From Tillus elongatus (lineage: Eukaryota; Arthropoda; Insecta; Coleoptera; Cleridae): a stretch of 64,000 nt of DNA. The stretch's first letter is position 1, and each line of letters opens with the position of its first letter. The notes beneath the pieces were generated by a model that was not told the DNA's origin, made no database searches, and worked only from the letters and a program-made list of their open reading frames with translations. The stretch lies in contig OZ023262.1 in NCBI GenBank assembly GCA_964006375.1, forward strand, positions 193,252,907 through 193,316,906, written 5' to 3'. The position numbers and the translations under genes were made by a program. Positions 48,394 through 60,050 of the stretch are shown here, piece by piece.

Positions 48394-48760
48394 GAAATTT
48401 TATTTTTAAAAAAATCGCTAATAGAGAGATATCGATGGCGAGACTTTGCAAAGATGTTTTCAAATTAGTGCGAATTTAGGACTGCAGGACCCGAAACCAA
48501 GGTCTGTTTGAATTTTTATATGTTTATAAATCGGACCAGTTTTTTCTAAAAATAAGAATGCATTTTCTGAAGAAAAAAAATGTATCTACAAACATAACAG
48601 AGTTATTTCGACTAAATTCGGCAGATGAGTTGCCCTTGTAAGCGCCTTGCTATATCCCAAAATCTAACTTTGTAGGTTTATAGAAAATTGGGCTATTCGA
48701 ATTTGAAGCATTTAATGACAATTTGCTACCATAATGCACTTGCTGCGTCCCCAATTGGTT
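48394..48760 (-). mobile_element. TA-core element lacking the (TA)n tract, complete ends
   Basis: It has the hairpin end agcgaaattttatttttaaa, the 3' block (gaatttaggactgcaggac) and the ttttatatgtttataaatcg junction with only a short TATA. A single internal unit (aatctaactttgtaggttta) follows, with the outer end taccataatgcacttgctgc. It shows what the element looks like without an expanded microsatellite. Confidence 0.75.
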
Positions 48761-48864
48761 TGAGTAACTCCAATACTATTATTATTAAATAACTTAAAGT
48801 TATATACATACACAAATATAATATTATTATTAACTTTTGTTTCTTCTCATTAATTCTAGTTATT

Positions 48865-50067
48865 TCATTGACGGCCGTCAAAGGTATGACGTCATCCATC
48901 GACTTTTTTTTTCAATTGCAATATGCGGCTTGCGATACATCATTTGGAAGCTCTTATCTCGCACAGTTTGCTTTTAAATTCTGGCGCGATTCTATCAAAC
49001 ATTTTTAAAATGGCAACCCTTTCTTTCAGAAAAAAAAATCAAGCAACTAGGAATAAGTGACTAAATTTTGTGAATTTATTTCTCTAAAGGTAGCTATCAA
49101 ACATGGTTTTTAATTATCAATTGCACTAAAGCAGTATACTAGTACGACTCTGTTAAATAAGAAAACATAAGATGAACACAACAAAGAAAACATGTATGTA
49201 AAATGGAATTAAATAGATGAACACAAATAAGAATAGGGATGACCTGCGATTGATAAATGAATCATTTGTTTCAGTAAGTGCTGAAAGTGTTGTCCGTTAA
49301 CGGCTTGACAATGTCCAAGTCTAGATACGAACTTATCTTGAACATTGTGTGTTGTTTCGGATGAAATTTTTCTCATTTCCATTCTTATGCGGCACTTTAA
49401 GTCATCAATTTTTCTTGGAAGATTTAAAAACACTTGGGACATCAAATAACCCCACAAAGAAGTCCACAGGTGTCATATCAGGTGATCTGGCTGTCCATTC
49501 AACGGGACCTCGTCGACCAATCCATTTTCCCGGAAGTGCCAGAGTAAGACAGTCTCGAACTTCTCTTGCACAATGTGCTGGAGCATTATCTTATTATAGC
49601 CAAATTTCTGGACTGGGTAAATCTGACCTATTTGAATCAGGATAGAGGGTAACCAAAGCTGGTAGAAGGTCGAATTGCAAAAAATTCAGGTATTTTAAAT
49701 CTGTGAGATTTCCTTCAAAGAAAAATAGCCCTATCACTTTGCCTTTTAATATGCCTGCCCATACATCAAGCTTCTAGGGAGTTTGGCTATGAGCTTCTTG
49801 AATCCATCGTGGATTCTCTTTGGACCAGTATCGGTAATTTTGCTTATTCACCGTTCCGTTAAGGTAAAACGTGGCCTGATCTTAGAATAAAGTATTTGAT
49901 GCAAAATTTGTATTTTGATGACAAATTGGTTGCATCATTTCACAAAATTGCAGTCTTCGGTGGAAACCGTCTTCATTGAATTCGTGTTCAAGCAGACTTT
50001 ATATGGGTAGTACTTTTCAACAACAACAAAAAATCGATGGCGTCATACCGTTGACGGCCATCAATGA
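48865..50067 (-). mobile_element. Tc1/mariner-superfamily element with palindromic ends
   Basis: The left end reads tcattgacggccgtcaaagg. The right end, on the other strand, reads tcattgatggccgtcaacgg. Both continue with a tatgacg and atcga segment, about 40 bp of inverted repeat. The tip itself is a small palindrome (ttgacggccgtcaa). The subterminal acatcatttggaagctctt near 48939 matches the long-TIR element at 1-1828. Confidence 0.8.
49205..50000 (-). pseudogene. DUF4817/DDE transposase, broken
   Basis: On the minus strand, from about 49985 down, frames encode FNEDGFHRRLQFCEMMQ, LNGTVNKQNYRYWSKENPRW, KLDVWAGILKGKVIGLFFFE, a catalytic block with DNAPAHCAREVRDCL near 49580, GKWIGRRGPVEWTARSPDM near 49510, and, in another frame, DDLKCRIRMEMRKISSE to the end. 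The first catalytic Asp region is damaged and several stops are present. The N-terminal DNA-binding part is missing. It is the same transposase type as at 351-1433. Confidence 0.82.
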
Positions 50068-50972
50068 AAAGAGAAATGAATTGGATGAAAAGTATTTAAT
50101 ACTATATTGATGTGTTCGAGAGTTTAAAAATATATATAACGCCGTTATTAGGGGTAGTCCATAACTTTTCCTCACTGCATTTAGAGAAACAAGGAAGATG
50201 TTCATAGATACGACACTCGAGAAGATATTTTCACCCAAACAATAATCTTCACTCCTTTTTTAAGGAGTCGCAATGTTATGTAGGTGGTTTTTTCCATGGC
50301 CAGCTGCTTTGTTCTCCAAGGGACACAATTTATCAACAACAACAAAAAAGGAGAGAAATATCCGGTTATTTCTGTTACATGAAAGTATAAAATCGCACAA
50401 TGCGCGGAATCTTAATGATTTTAGACATGCCTTAGATGAATACATTAGTAGCGTCATCCCATATTTCGCCTTTATTCTACCAACTGCACAATCTTCATAT
50501 CTTAGACATGTAAGTAGTTATATTTTCATGACAGGAAGATTATAGCGTGTGATATTTTAAAGAACGTTCAAGCAGATACATAGTGATGCCCGCACAAGTA
50601 AGGCTTGTTATTTACAGATTGATAATAGTAATTTGCACACCTAGAACACATGAATATATATGCATATAGACAGAACGTAATAAAATTACAACAAATGTTG
50701 CATCTCTAACATAGAAGACTTGCTTTCCATAGTGATTTTCCGTATCCGGCCATTGTTGAAACAAATATGCGTGCAAAACCGTTAAAGAACCATACTTTAT
50801 TTGTATTTACAGCGGGTTATGTTTCCACAAGTTTAACTATAATAGACGAGAAACAACCTTAACGGTAAATGAATAAATCCTTAAGATAACATCACAGAAA
50901 TAAACCAAATATACCACGACAAAGGCAATGTTAGGTATCATTCCTAATTAGTTACTTTCAACAATTTTCGTA

Positions 50973-51048
<76 letters not shown>

Positions 51049-51290
51049 CTATTAAATTTGAAGGAGTGGGTTCTTAGAAATTGATGTCAAAAAAGAAAAA
51101 AGAGTGTTCTTTAATTTGCTAAAAATGTCGTCGCATTTTGTTGATTGTTTTATCTGATCATCACTTACGAGAGAGTGAAAGTTAATGATTTTTTAAATTA
51201 TTACAGATAATGACTAATTGTGCTCTTTGTTTATTTATTTGCAAAGAAACCTTAGCGTACTAATGATTTTTATTTTGTCTTTTTTTACCT
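50068..51290. other. Unassigned, with (TA)n at 50974-51047
   Basis: Two overlapping short frames near 50017-50545 show no family resemblance. The TA tract lacks TA-core flanks. Confidence 0.45.
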
Positions 51291-51295
51291 GTCAA

Positions 51296-51731
51296 TCTGA
51301 ATGGAGATATGTACTTGGAATTGTTGAAAAACACCACTGATCCAATTGAGGAAAATTATCGAGAATGATGAGCATTATCTCGAAGACCAGTTGGTATTTC
51401 GGCAGGATGGAGCTCCCCCACATTACGCTTTTCCTGATCGACAATATCTCGACCAGCAAATTTCCAAATCAGTGGGTCGGAAAAAGAGGTTCCATGGAAT
51501 GATCTGCACGATCGACAGCTTTATCACCCCTAGATTGATTTTTCTGGGGCACATAAAAAGTAAAATCTGTTCTGATCAGCCCGATTCTTTACAGGATTTA
51601 CGCTAGCGTATCGTGACCGAATGCCGCCAAATCACTCCAGAAATGTTACAGAATGTGCGCCGACGTTTTTAATAAAACTTGTACTATTGTATGGAGGCTG
51701 CTGGTGGAAATTTTGAGCATTTGATTAATTG
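51296..51731 (+). pseudogene. DUF4817/DDE transposase C-terminal remnant
   Basis: It encodes GDMYLELLKNT, then IENDEHYLEDQLVFRQDGAP with PHYAF, the second catalytic Asp block (near 51406). A damaged third block has IFLGHIKSKICSDQPDSLQD, followed by RIVTECRQITPEMLQNV and EAAGGNFEHLIN at the end. Residue order follows the C-terminal half of the transposase at 351-1433. The third Asp is not recognisable. Confidence 0.8.
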
Positions 51732-52018
51732 ACATGTAATTTTTTGATAAATAAATTACTCAACTTTTTAAAAGAAGGCACCGTTGACGAGAGATTTATA
51801 CCAGCTCTTATATGAGATGTGCTACTTGGTCCCCTTGTCATGTGATATTTTAGGGGTGAATCGCATCTCCGCTCAAGGATTGGTGTTGTGATGTTGTAAA
51901 TAATCCTAAAAGCCTTCTCCCTTGAAAGCAATGTTTACGTCTTTTGGCGATTTTCAACAAAATGGCAATAAGTACCGCAAAAAGGCGCCTGTTTCGTTTT
52001 CAAGTAGCCATCCTGTAT
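51296..52018 (+). mobile_element. 3' part of a long-TIR Tc1/mariner-superfamily element
   Basis: A transposase C-terminal remnant is followed by a right end, gtttcgttttcaagtagcca then tcctgtata near 52018. This resembles the right end of the 1-1828 element (gtttcgttttcaatgcgcca, cctgtata). The left half is missing. Confidence 0.7.
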
Positions 52019-52914
52019 ATATCACTGTAACAACTCAAAAAATGATTGACTAGTTATTATGAAATAAACTTCCTTTTGCTGCTTCTTAAAAAAGTTTCTC
52101 AGTCGGCCTAACCAGACCATTTTTTTTTTCGAGAAAGACTTAATTTTCCTTGTGTATCTCAGAAAATATTTAAGTTACAGGTATGAAATTAGGTAAGAAA
52201 ATGGCCTTAAGAGAAATTGCACTAACTGTCAGGTTTTAAGTTTCCAACTTAAAGTAATGATGGTTATCAGCATTAAAAGAAATTTTTATTTTAATCAAAG
52301 ACGAGCCAAAGACCATTTTCTGTGTGAAAAACCGAGTCAACTTAAATTCGTTCAGCGACTACAAAATGGCAAACTAAGCATCCACTAGACAAAATACTCT
52401 TCTTGCAATTTTTTTTTCAACGATATCTTTCAATGTAACAATTACTATGCAGCTCATACACATTTATGTAAAGATTTTAGCGATAAGAACAAATTTACGC
52501 CAGACAGAAACTCGAATCCACAAACTGGTTCTGAAACAATCAAAAAGAGATTCATAAAACAAAAATTTTGGCTAAAAACGATAAAAAATTGAAGAGGCAT
52601 TTGCTATTGTCAAATTGTGTATAAAACAAACATATGATAGGCCTTTTTTTGTCTGCATATTAGTCAACACACTATTATACTACTGAACTGACTTTACAAA
52701 AGATCTGAACACCCAATAAGGGTCGACCAATTGGAATATTATTCTCTTTGGTCTCTGATAGGAAGTGAGAACAATATGCACAAACAATTTTAACAGGTTT
52801 ACATTCTTCTAAGTTTGTTTTATAAAACATGTCTGTTTAACTTTGCGTTTCCTTCGGTTTGAAGCAATATTTCGTAGCCATTTGTCTTCAATTTATTAAG
52901 CCGCTTAAGGAACG
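52019..52914. other. No recognised feature
   Basis: Nothing recognised. Confidence 0.45.
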
Positions 52915-53310
52915 ATTACAGTCATTTAAGTGACAGTGACAGATCAGACAAATCTTTGGCCGCATCACAGTGTTACAGTGTTTGTCCAGGAGGTCTGAAG
53001 AAGCAATCCATACCCGTCATCATGGATCCTTACGACCCCGAGCAACTTCAGCACAGGAAGATCGTCACTTGAGGATTGCGACTTTACAAGGCAGAGTTTT
53101 CACAACACGGTCAATTGAAAATGCTTGGTTAGAACTTAGAATCAAGTCTATGGCAACGGTATATCTCAGAATACGCGCTTTTAGGCTTCGTTCGTATAGA
53201 AAAATTGTATGTCTCTCAATGACACCTCAGCATCTGCCGCTAGGTTTGAGTGGTTTTCAGATTTTTAGAGAGCTAAGTAACACTTTATTAAATATGCAAA
53301 ATATTAAAGC
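52915..53310 (+). pseudogene. Tc1 transposase N-terminal fragment
   Basis: The frame at 52970-53310 encodes RHHGSLRPRATSAQEDRHLR, IATLQGRVFTTRSIENAWLE and SMATVYLRIRAFRLRSYRK. This is the paired-like helix-turn-helix DNA-binding region of Tc1-family transposases, including the GRPR-type hinge (here SLRPR). Upstream codons to about 52915 continue the similarity with stops. The catalytic domain is absent, so the copy is a fragment. No terminal repeats were found. Confidence 0.82.
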
Positions 53311-53667
53311 GTAACATCGTTTCATTTAAGTATAATGTTAATTCTATCTTCCTTGATTCTTGAGGAAGTTCCTATTAAATGAAGCCTGGCTGCAAGTGAT
53401 GCCGTAAACAATTATAAACTAATTAAAAGAAAATAATGTGTTGTTATTATAAGTCTTCTTACTACAACGAAATTATTGTAACCGCTACAGTCATTAAAGT
53501 TTAATCTCAAAGACGGTGCTGGCCGAATTAACGACTTAATTGATAGTTTGTACATGTGAAATACAACAATAGTGAGTAAAACTAATCTTGCAGTGTCAGA
53601 AAGAAACATTATTGTTGTGTTTTGACCTATACTGTAATGAAATGGTACATACCAGGTGATAAAATGC

Positions 53668-53818
53668 TTTTGAGCGAATTTCTATTAAAACAATTCGCCA
53701 ATAGAGAGGTATCGATATTATGAGACTTTGCGAACATTTTTTTTTTCAAATGAGCGCGAATTTGGGCACTCAGAACCCGAAACCAACGTCTGTTTGAGCT
53801 TTTATATGTATGTATGTA

Positions 53819-53913
<95 letters not shown>

Positions 53914-54203
53914 GTGTGTGTGTGTGTGTCCAACCGATAACTCAAAAAGTTATTAACCGATTTTATTGAAACTCGGGAAGAATATTTTTTATTAGTAACT
54001 TTGATGAGTTCGTTAGCCAGTCCTACCAATTTCTATCTCCAAGAGCTACAAAGTTATTTTGATGAAATTTGGTTCATATGTTCCCCTAGTAAATACCTAT
54101 ACCTTACTACGCACCAACATTCAACTTACTAAAGTTATTGAAAGTTGAGAAATGCAAATTTGAAACATTTAATGAAAATTGGCTATAACGCACTTGCCGC
54201 GGC
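53668..54203 (-). mobile_element. TA-core family element, complete
   Basis: It has the hairpin end gcgaatttctattaaaac with aattcgcc, and a 3' block with caaatgagcgcgaatttggg. TATG repeats and (TA)n follow at 53806-53911, then TG repeats, ccaaccgataactcaaaaag, tgagttcgttagccagtcc, one internal unit and the outer end taacgcacttgccgcggccc. Confidence 0.78.
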
Positions 54204-54708
54204 CCGAATTTTTCTATACCTATTTAAGACACTTTCCTGTTTTTTTTTTTATATCAAAAAGTATACCCAAAACTGTTTACTACGCAAAGGAGTCGGGCAG
54301 GGTAAAGAGATGCTTTATTATCCTCTATTTGAGTATTTAACGGAATATTTAGGTCAATAAATAAATAGTAATAAGAACAACCTTGTAGACGTAGGCAACG
54401 CTTCCACGTAAACGTAAGTGCATATTTTTGTGAAACAGGCGAAAATAACAAATACAAAACAGGCAATGCTAAAATTAGCTTCTATGGACTAGGCAGCAAG
54501 TTATGACACAAAAGAAATACATAAACATTAACGAATATTCGTGGAAAAATTAGTTATCAGACGCCCATAAAACAATTAAAGAAATCTATTTGAATGGCCG
54601 CAAATTACAACCCCTATATACAGGGTCTTTTATATTTTAGAAAGCTTTTTGCGGTCATGAATGTAAGAAATTTTTGGTCACGGCTTTAACCGCGTCCAGA
54701 ATATGTGG

Positions 54709-54905
54709 AAATCCAAGCTTTCGGCTCGTGTTTTGAGGCCATTTTCAAGACACTGAGGAAGTATTGAAGGAAAATAACTCTACCATACTAATCTGCCTAC
54801 TCCTTATCCACCTCTCTAAGGAGTAGGCACTATAGTTTATTTCCTTTATTACTTCCTTAACTTCTTGAAAATGGCTCCAAAACAGGAGTCAAAATGTTGG
54901 ATTTA
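54709..54905. repeat. Foldback repeat, possibly paired PLE terminal repeats
   Basis: Arms of about 75 bp (54711-54790 and about 54825-54903) are imperfect reverse complements, with gccattttcaag in the left arm and cttgaaaatggc in the right. Between them gcctactcctta / taaggagtaggc forms a second hairpin. The arms read like CUUGAAAAUGGCUCC...GGAGUCAAAAUG, a decayed hammerhead-like pattern. Confidence 0.65.
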
Positions 54906-54948
54906 AACAAGTTTTCAGCAAGAGAACCAAGTAGTTTTCATGTAAACA

Positions 54949-56134
54949 CCAGGTAAGCGCCAAAAGTTCCCGACCTGGCTATAAAAGAAACGGCGTTGAC
55001 TCACAATCAAATTTTATGTTTCAATATAGTCCCCCTAACATCAATACACTTATTACATCGTTTCAGCTACAATTCGATACCCCTAAAAATTATTATTTCG
55101 GTTTACCCTCAAAATGTGCCCAAACTGCAGCTTTCACATATTCCTCGTCACTGCAGTGGCGCCTAAGAACGTCCTTTTTCAAATTACGAAATAGATAGTA
55201 GTCACTGGGAGCCACATTTGGACTATACGAAGCGTGAATTTGTTCAACACCGCAGTCAGGAATTATGACAATTCCAGTTTCCCACGTCTTTTCTCGCGAA
55301 TATTTTGTCTTTATTTATGCAGGAGTGTTGCAAAATATGCCCCGTTGACTGTGGTGTTGCGTTCTTTAAAGTCCATGTGAAGAGTACCCTCATATTCGCA
55401 AAAAGTCGCAGCTATCGTTTTTTGGCGACTAACAGACCTTGAACTTTCTTTGCGGTGCTTTTCATTTACGCCTCCACGCCATCGACTCTCTTTTACACAA
55501 AGGATCATAGTACAGAACCATAGTTACATCCCCTGTGACAATTGTCTTCAACACGTCCACAAAATTTTCTCCACAGCGGTTCAAAAAGGATCAGGCACAT
55601 TGAACACGACGCTGGCGCTGAACTGCTGAAAGATGATTGGGGACCCACTTTGTACTAAATTTATTCATGCCTAAATGCTCGTGTGGGATTAGGCGAACGT
55701 TTGTATCTAAAAGAGAGATTTTTGATAATTCTGTCACTTTAAAGCGTCGATCACTTAATACAAGATCCTCAACGAGGGAAATTTTGTTGTCCGTCACCAC
55801 TTCCACCATCCTTCCTGTTCTTGCGCAATCTTCCAAGGATTCCTGCCCCATTTGAAACCATTTTGGCCAATATTTTACTACAGAATGAGATGGAGAATGG
55901 TCCCCTTGGGACACCTTCTTGAGTAAGGAATTTGGTAACAACTCTATACCCAATTTGTGTGACTTCTAACATCGTGATGAGCAAGTGTCAGTTATTAAAA
56001 AAAAACGAATTAAGATAACTTCCATTTTTGTTTTTTCCCAAGGCTAATCAGACTTGAACCAATGCTTTACCAAGTTTTGATACGCTGCGATATCCCGGAT
56101 CTATGTCGCGCGGGAAATTTCGGCGCTTACCTCG
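54949..56134 (-). mobile_element. mariner transposon, complete length but broken
   Basis: The ends are ccaggtaagcgccaaaagtt and, from the right on the other strand, cgaggtaagcgccgaaattt. TA follows the right end (56135-56136); the left flank is CA, perhaps a mutated TA. Length (1186 bp) is close to a normal mariner. Confidence 0.85.
55016..55985 (-). pseudogene. mariner transposase, frameshifted
   Basis: On the minus strand, 55953-55591 encodes VVKYWPKWFQMGQESLEDCA, RTGRMVEVVTDNKISLVEDL and NKFSTKWVPNHLSAVQRQRR, the DNA-binding domains and linker. A gap over the first catalytic block follows, then ESRWRGGVNEKHRKESS and GTLHMDFKERNTTVNGAYFA (55508-55311). Further broken frames run to a C-terminal NKCIDV near 55030. 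Stops and shifts occur in the catalytic half. It is distinct from the mariner at 46765 by sequence and ends. Confidence 0.87.
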
Positions 56135-56734
56135 TATATAGTTTGCTCTCCCTAAAAGCCAACACAGAACAGGTGCATCTAGTGGGAATCCAAAAATATG
56201 ATGATCTAGCACAACTTACCCCTATACCAGGTGGTACACCTGAGAAGTTATGTGTCCAAAATTGCCTCAAAAATTTAAAAAAAAACATTAGCGGAAACCG
56301 TTTCATCTACAAGAACTAAACTAAACACATAAAGTAAACCTTTATAACGACTATAGAACGTAACTATCGCAAGTTTTTAACTTTATGTAATATGCAGTTA
56401 TAAGCAGTAAAAAGATGTGACCAAAAGCTTTTTTGAAATAAACAACATTTATTAAACCTTACAGACCAAAGTTTATTTGAGCCCAGCTGTCGAAAACTAC
56501 CAAAAGGTTAAAACTTAAGTTCCCACCTAGAAAACCATGAAATACGCTATAATATAATAAATAATCTTATTATGTCTAATGTTGCGCTGCTTGTCAGAAA
56601 TTGTTGACTTTTTTGTGAATGACAGGAGTAACTTCAAACTAATGAATTAAATGACCTCTAAATAAAAATAGTGCTACAAATTGAATCACAAATTCCACAT
56701 AACTGTCCTCATTTATTCTCTTCAGAAAGACATT
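56135..56734. other. No recognised feature
   Basis: Nothing recognised. Confidence 0.45.
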
Positions 56735-58410
56735 TTCATTGAATTAATTTAGGGCCCATGAGTTGACCACAAAGAAAGTATTTGTATTCCTTTACCGATA
56801 ACCTTTTGAAACGTTTTATTAGTCGTGTTTTATTGAAAAAAAAAATCAATTTTCATCAAATCACCTCTTATTTATCCTCTAGGCCTTGAAGCGATCTTAC
56901 CCAAAAAATCCGAAGCGTTCCTTTGTCTGGTGCCAACTTGATACCAAATTTGAAGATGACATCTCAATTTCTTCGAAAGTTATTGCGACCGACCCACAGA
57001 CTGACAGACAAAAAATTTTTCGTTCCAGAATCAAGTTTTCTATATATTTCGAGACTTTTTACGCCGTTTTACAAAAAAAATGAATGTTTTGCCAACAATG
57101 TTCCACCCCCACACGTTCAACCCCTAATTTAATGTCAGCACAGAATACCAAATGTTTGATGACATTGAAAGTATGCTAATAAATAAACCATAAAACCATT
57201 CTATCACTCGAGTTTTAACGAAAAACATTCAATTTTCACCAAATCACCCCCCATTCATCCCCTACCACCTAAAGCGATTTTACCGAAAAACAATCCGAAC
57301 CGTTCGTTTGTCGAGTATTAATTGTATACCAAATTTGAAGAGGATATCACAATTCGTTGTAAAGTTATCGTGGCTACAAACAGACATACATACAGACCGA
57401 CCGACCGACAGACCGACAGAGGAAAAAAATGTTCGTTCCCAAGTCATCTTGTATACATTTTCTCATACTCTTTACGACGTTTAAGCGAAAAAATTTTTTG
57501 AAATTTTTGTCGGCGATGCGATACTTCCACACGTGACGATGTAGAAGTAAATAATGCTGCATATTGAATCATAACTTTCACATAGCTGTGATAATTTATT
57601 GTCTCCAGAAAGACATTCTCGTGGAATTAATTTAGGGCCCATGACGTGACCACACAGAAAATATTTGTATTCCTGTACCCATAAACATTTTAAACGTTAT
57701 ATTACTCGAGTTCAATTGCAAAAATGTCAATTTTCACCAAATCACTCCCTATATATCCCCCACCCCCTGAAGCGATCCTACCCAAAAACAATTCGAAGCA
57801 ATCCTCCCAAAAATAATTCAAAGCGTTCCTTTGTTGGTTGTTGACTGGATACCCAATTTGAAGATGATATCTCAATTCGTTCGAAAGTTATTGCGCCTAT
57901 TATCAGACGTACATGCCGACAGACAAAAAATTTTCGTTCCAGAATCAAGTTTTCTATATGTTTTGATACTTTTTACGCAGTTTTAGCAACAACAAAAAAA
58001 CTACGAAATCTTTTTCAACAATATTCCACCCCACACATTCAACTCCTAATTTATTTCGGCACAGAATACCAGATTTTTGATGAAATTAAAAGTTTTTTTT
58101 AATAAATAGACCTTAAAAACGTTATGTTACTAGAGTTTTACCGAAAAAATGTCAATTTTCACCAAATCACCCCCCCCCCCCCCTTCATCCCCTACCCCCT
58201 AAAGCGATTTTACCCAAAAAACAATTCCAACCGTTCGTTTGTCGAGTACTAACTGTATACCAAATTTGAGGACGATATTACAATTCGTTGTAAAGTTATC
58301 ATGGCTACAAACAGACCTAGACACCGACAGACAAAAAAATCGTTCCCAAATCAGGTTTTATATATGATTTGATACTTTTTACGACGTTTAAGCGTTTAAG
58401 GTTATGAAGA
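56735..58410. repeat. Tandem array, about two units of 880-920 bp, each of two related halves
   Basis: aatttagggcccatgacgtg-type sequence occurs at about 56746 and 57626. The second half-type, with cctaaagcgattttacc, occurs at about 57262 and 58198. Both half-types share the order caccaaatcacc, ccaaatttgaagatgatat, aaagttattgcg, gacagacaaaaaat. A related single copy lies at 21683-22160 on the minus strand. It has no coding signal. The phrase rich in gacagac is common in insect repeats, but I do not know the family. Confidence 0.8.
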
Positions 58411-59538
58411 TGTGGAAGTAATATACCTGACAACGCATCAAATGCAAATATGTTCTCATTCTTGCATTTATTTACAATTTTGGCAAACACAACTTTACTT
58501 ATAGGGCTACATATCGGTTTTTACTTATTTTGCAACTTGCACATTCTTTGGAAAACATTTTCGTGAAAAAATTATTACCATAAGACACCTGCTGCGTGAA
58601 TATTTTTAATCGATCCAGGTATCACAGAATAGTAACATAATTTCCGAAGTAGGAATCTTGAATTTTTTTTAATAAACCTAACATTCGGGGTTTCAAAGCA
58701 ACTTGCTAATAATTGATGTTACACCCTTCGTGCAGATATTTAATATTCTTCATTCATGTTAAAACAACGCCATGTTATAGCGGTTGTTTAATTGAAAACC
58801 ACCAGCAATTTACGCAATATTAAGCTGGAGTTGCTATTACAGTACATAACAGATTAACAAAGTGCCAGATTAACATTTTGATGGGGAACAATTACTAATT
58901 AGTGTTACATTAGATGAGTGCACAAGTATGGGATTAGCAGACGTGCAAACGCCATGGTTCTAGGTGCACACATCAGCGGGTTTATTGTATAAAGATGCAG
59001 CCTTATACTACGTTGCCAATTGAATAAAACTGTGAATAAATAGAATGAAATTTTAAAAAATAGCAACAAAACGATTATATCTTTATGTAAGACGTGTGCA
59101 CCAAGCGGTGTAAAATAAATTCATTAGTTGTTGTTGCCCTTACTTCGTGAAACCGTTCTCTACTAAATATCGACGTAAGAGGCTATTTATTTAGCTTCAC
59201 AAATGTTCCTTTTCTTCCCTGTAACCGGTTTCGCTGCTTGAGAGCGTCAACCACAGAAGAACATTAAAATGACAACTACAAATCAAGTCCAATCCGTTGC
59301 CACGTTATGTTTTGATAAAAAATAATAATAAAAATAGAATAAAAAGTGAGAGATGAAGTCTTCAAAATTTCTACGTGTCGGTGAATAAATATTTAACATG
59401 AAAATAGAATCCAACGATAGCAATAATAACTATTACAACAATTACAAGAATAAAATAACTAAACATTAACAGCAATAAATCATAGTCTATACAATGAAAA
59501 TATCGGCAACAATCTATTATGTTATTACAACAATTTAG
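58411..59538. other. Mostly unassigned
   Basis: A solo TA-core-like outer end (ttaccataagacacctgctg) lies near 58577. On the minus strand at 59212-59260, ttgacgctctcaagcagcga followed by aaccggtt faintly resembles a decayed hammerhead core. Nothing else is recognised. Confidence 0.4.
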
Positions 59539-59645
59539 TATTTTTTTTAAATTCACTAATAGAGAGGTATCGATGGTGAGACTTTGCAAAAATTTTGTTC
59601 AAATGATCACGAACTAGGACCCGTAGAACCCATATCGGGGTCAGT

Positions 59646-59724
<79 letters not shown>
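59539..59724 (-). mobile_element. TA-core 3' half with (TA)n tract
   Basis: It contains aaattcactaatagagaggt, gatcacgaactaggacccgt, catatcggggtcagtttcta and TA to 59724. It is joined directly to the ribozyme-bearing repeat, just as at 40 kb. Confidence 0.75.
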
Positions 59725-59727
<3 letters not shown>

Positions 59728-59964
59728 AGAAGGGTTAAGGGCAAAGCCGCAAGGAGAGAACCGCATACATGTGTTTCAAGCTTATTAGCCATCATCAGTA
59801 CGGTATAGCCAGGTGAAGATGGGAACACTCTGGATGAAGATGCAAAAATATACGGAGTCACAACAGGCAACCAGTGCACAATTGCAGCAACATTTGAAAG
59901 ACCCCCAATCCGAGGGAAACAACCAAAAAAGCCACGGATTGGGGGTCCTCTAAATGTTGCTGCA

Positions 59965-59968
<4 letters not shown>
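59724..59968 (-). mobile_element. Partial copy of the 40356-40737 repeat, with a new hairpin
   Basis: It starts aaggagaagggttaagggca and is collinear with 40368-40560. At 59877-59969 the sequence turns back on itself: attgcagcaacatttgaaag, cccccaatccg, a 24-base loop, then the complement. The 40-kb copy has no such palindrome. TA tracts border both sides. Confidence 0.7.
59760..59804 (-). ncRNA. Hammerhead-ribozyme-like motif (best match in window)
   Basis: Minus strand: ACCGUA (stem I), CUGAUGA, UGGCUAAUAAGCUU (stem II with AAUA loop), GAAA, ACACAUGU (three-pair stem III), A, then UGCGGU. ACCGUA and UGCGGU pair at all six positions, including one G-U. Predicted cleavage follows the A in GUA. 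The stem II pair next to the core is U-U, not the usual G-C. Confidence 0.65.

Positions 59969-59969
<1 letters not shown>
59877..59969. repeat. Perfect-to-near-perfect hairpin, stem about 34 bp
   Basis: The arms caattgcagcaacatttgaa... and ...ttgttgctgcaattg surround a spacer containing aaacaaccaaaaaagccac. They differ at about two positions. Confidence 0.85.

Positions 59970-60048
<79 letters not shown>
59969..60048. repeat. (TA)n microsatellite
   Basis: 80 bp of TA between the hairpin copy and the 3' end of a minus-strand LINE. It could be the LINE's tail repeat. Confidence 0.97.
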
Positions 60049-60050
<2 letters not shown>

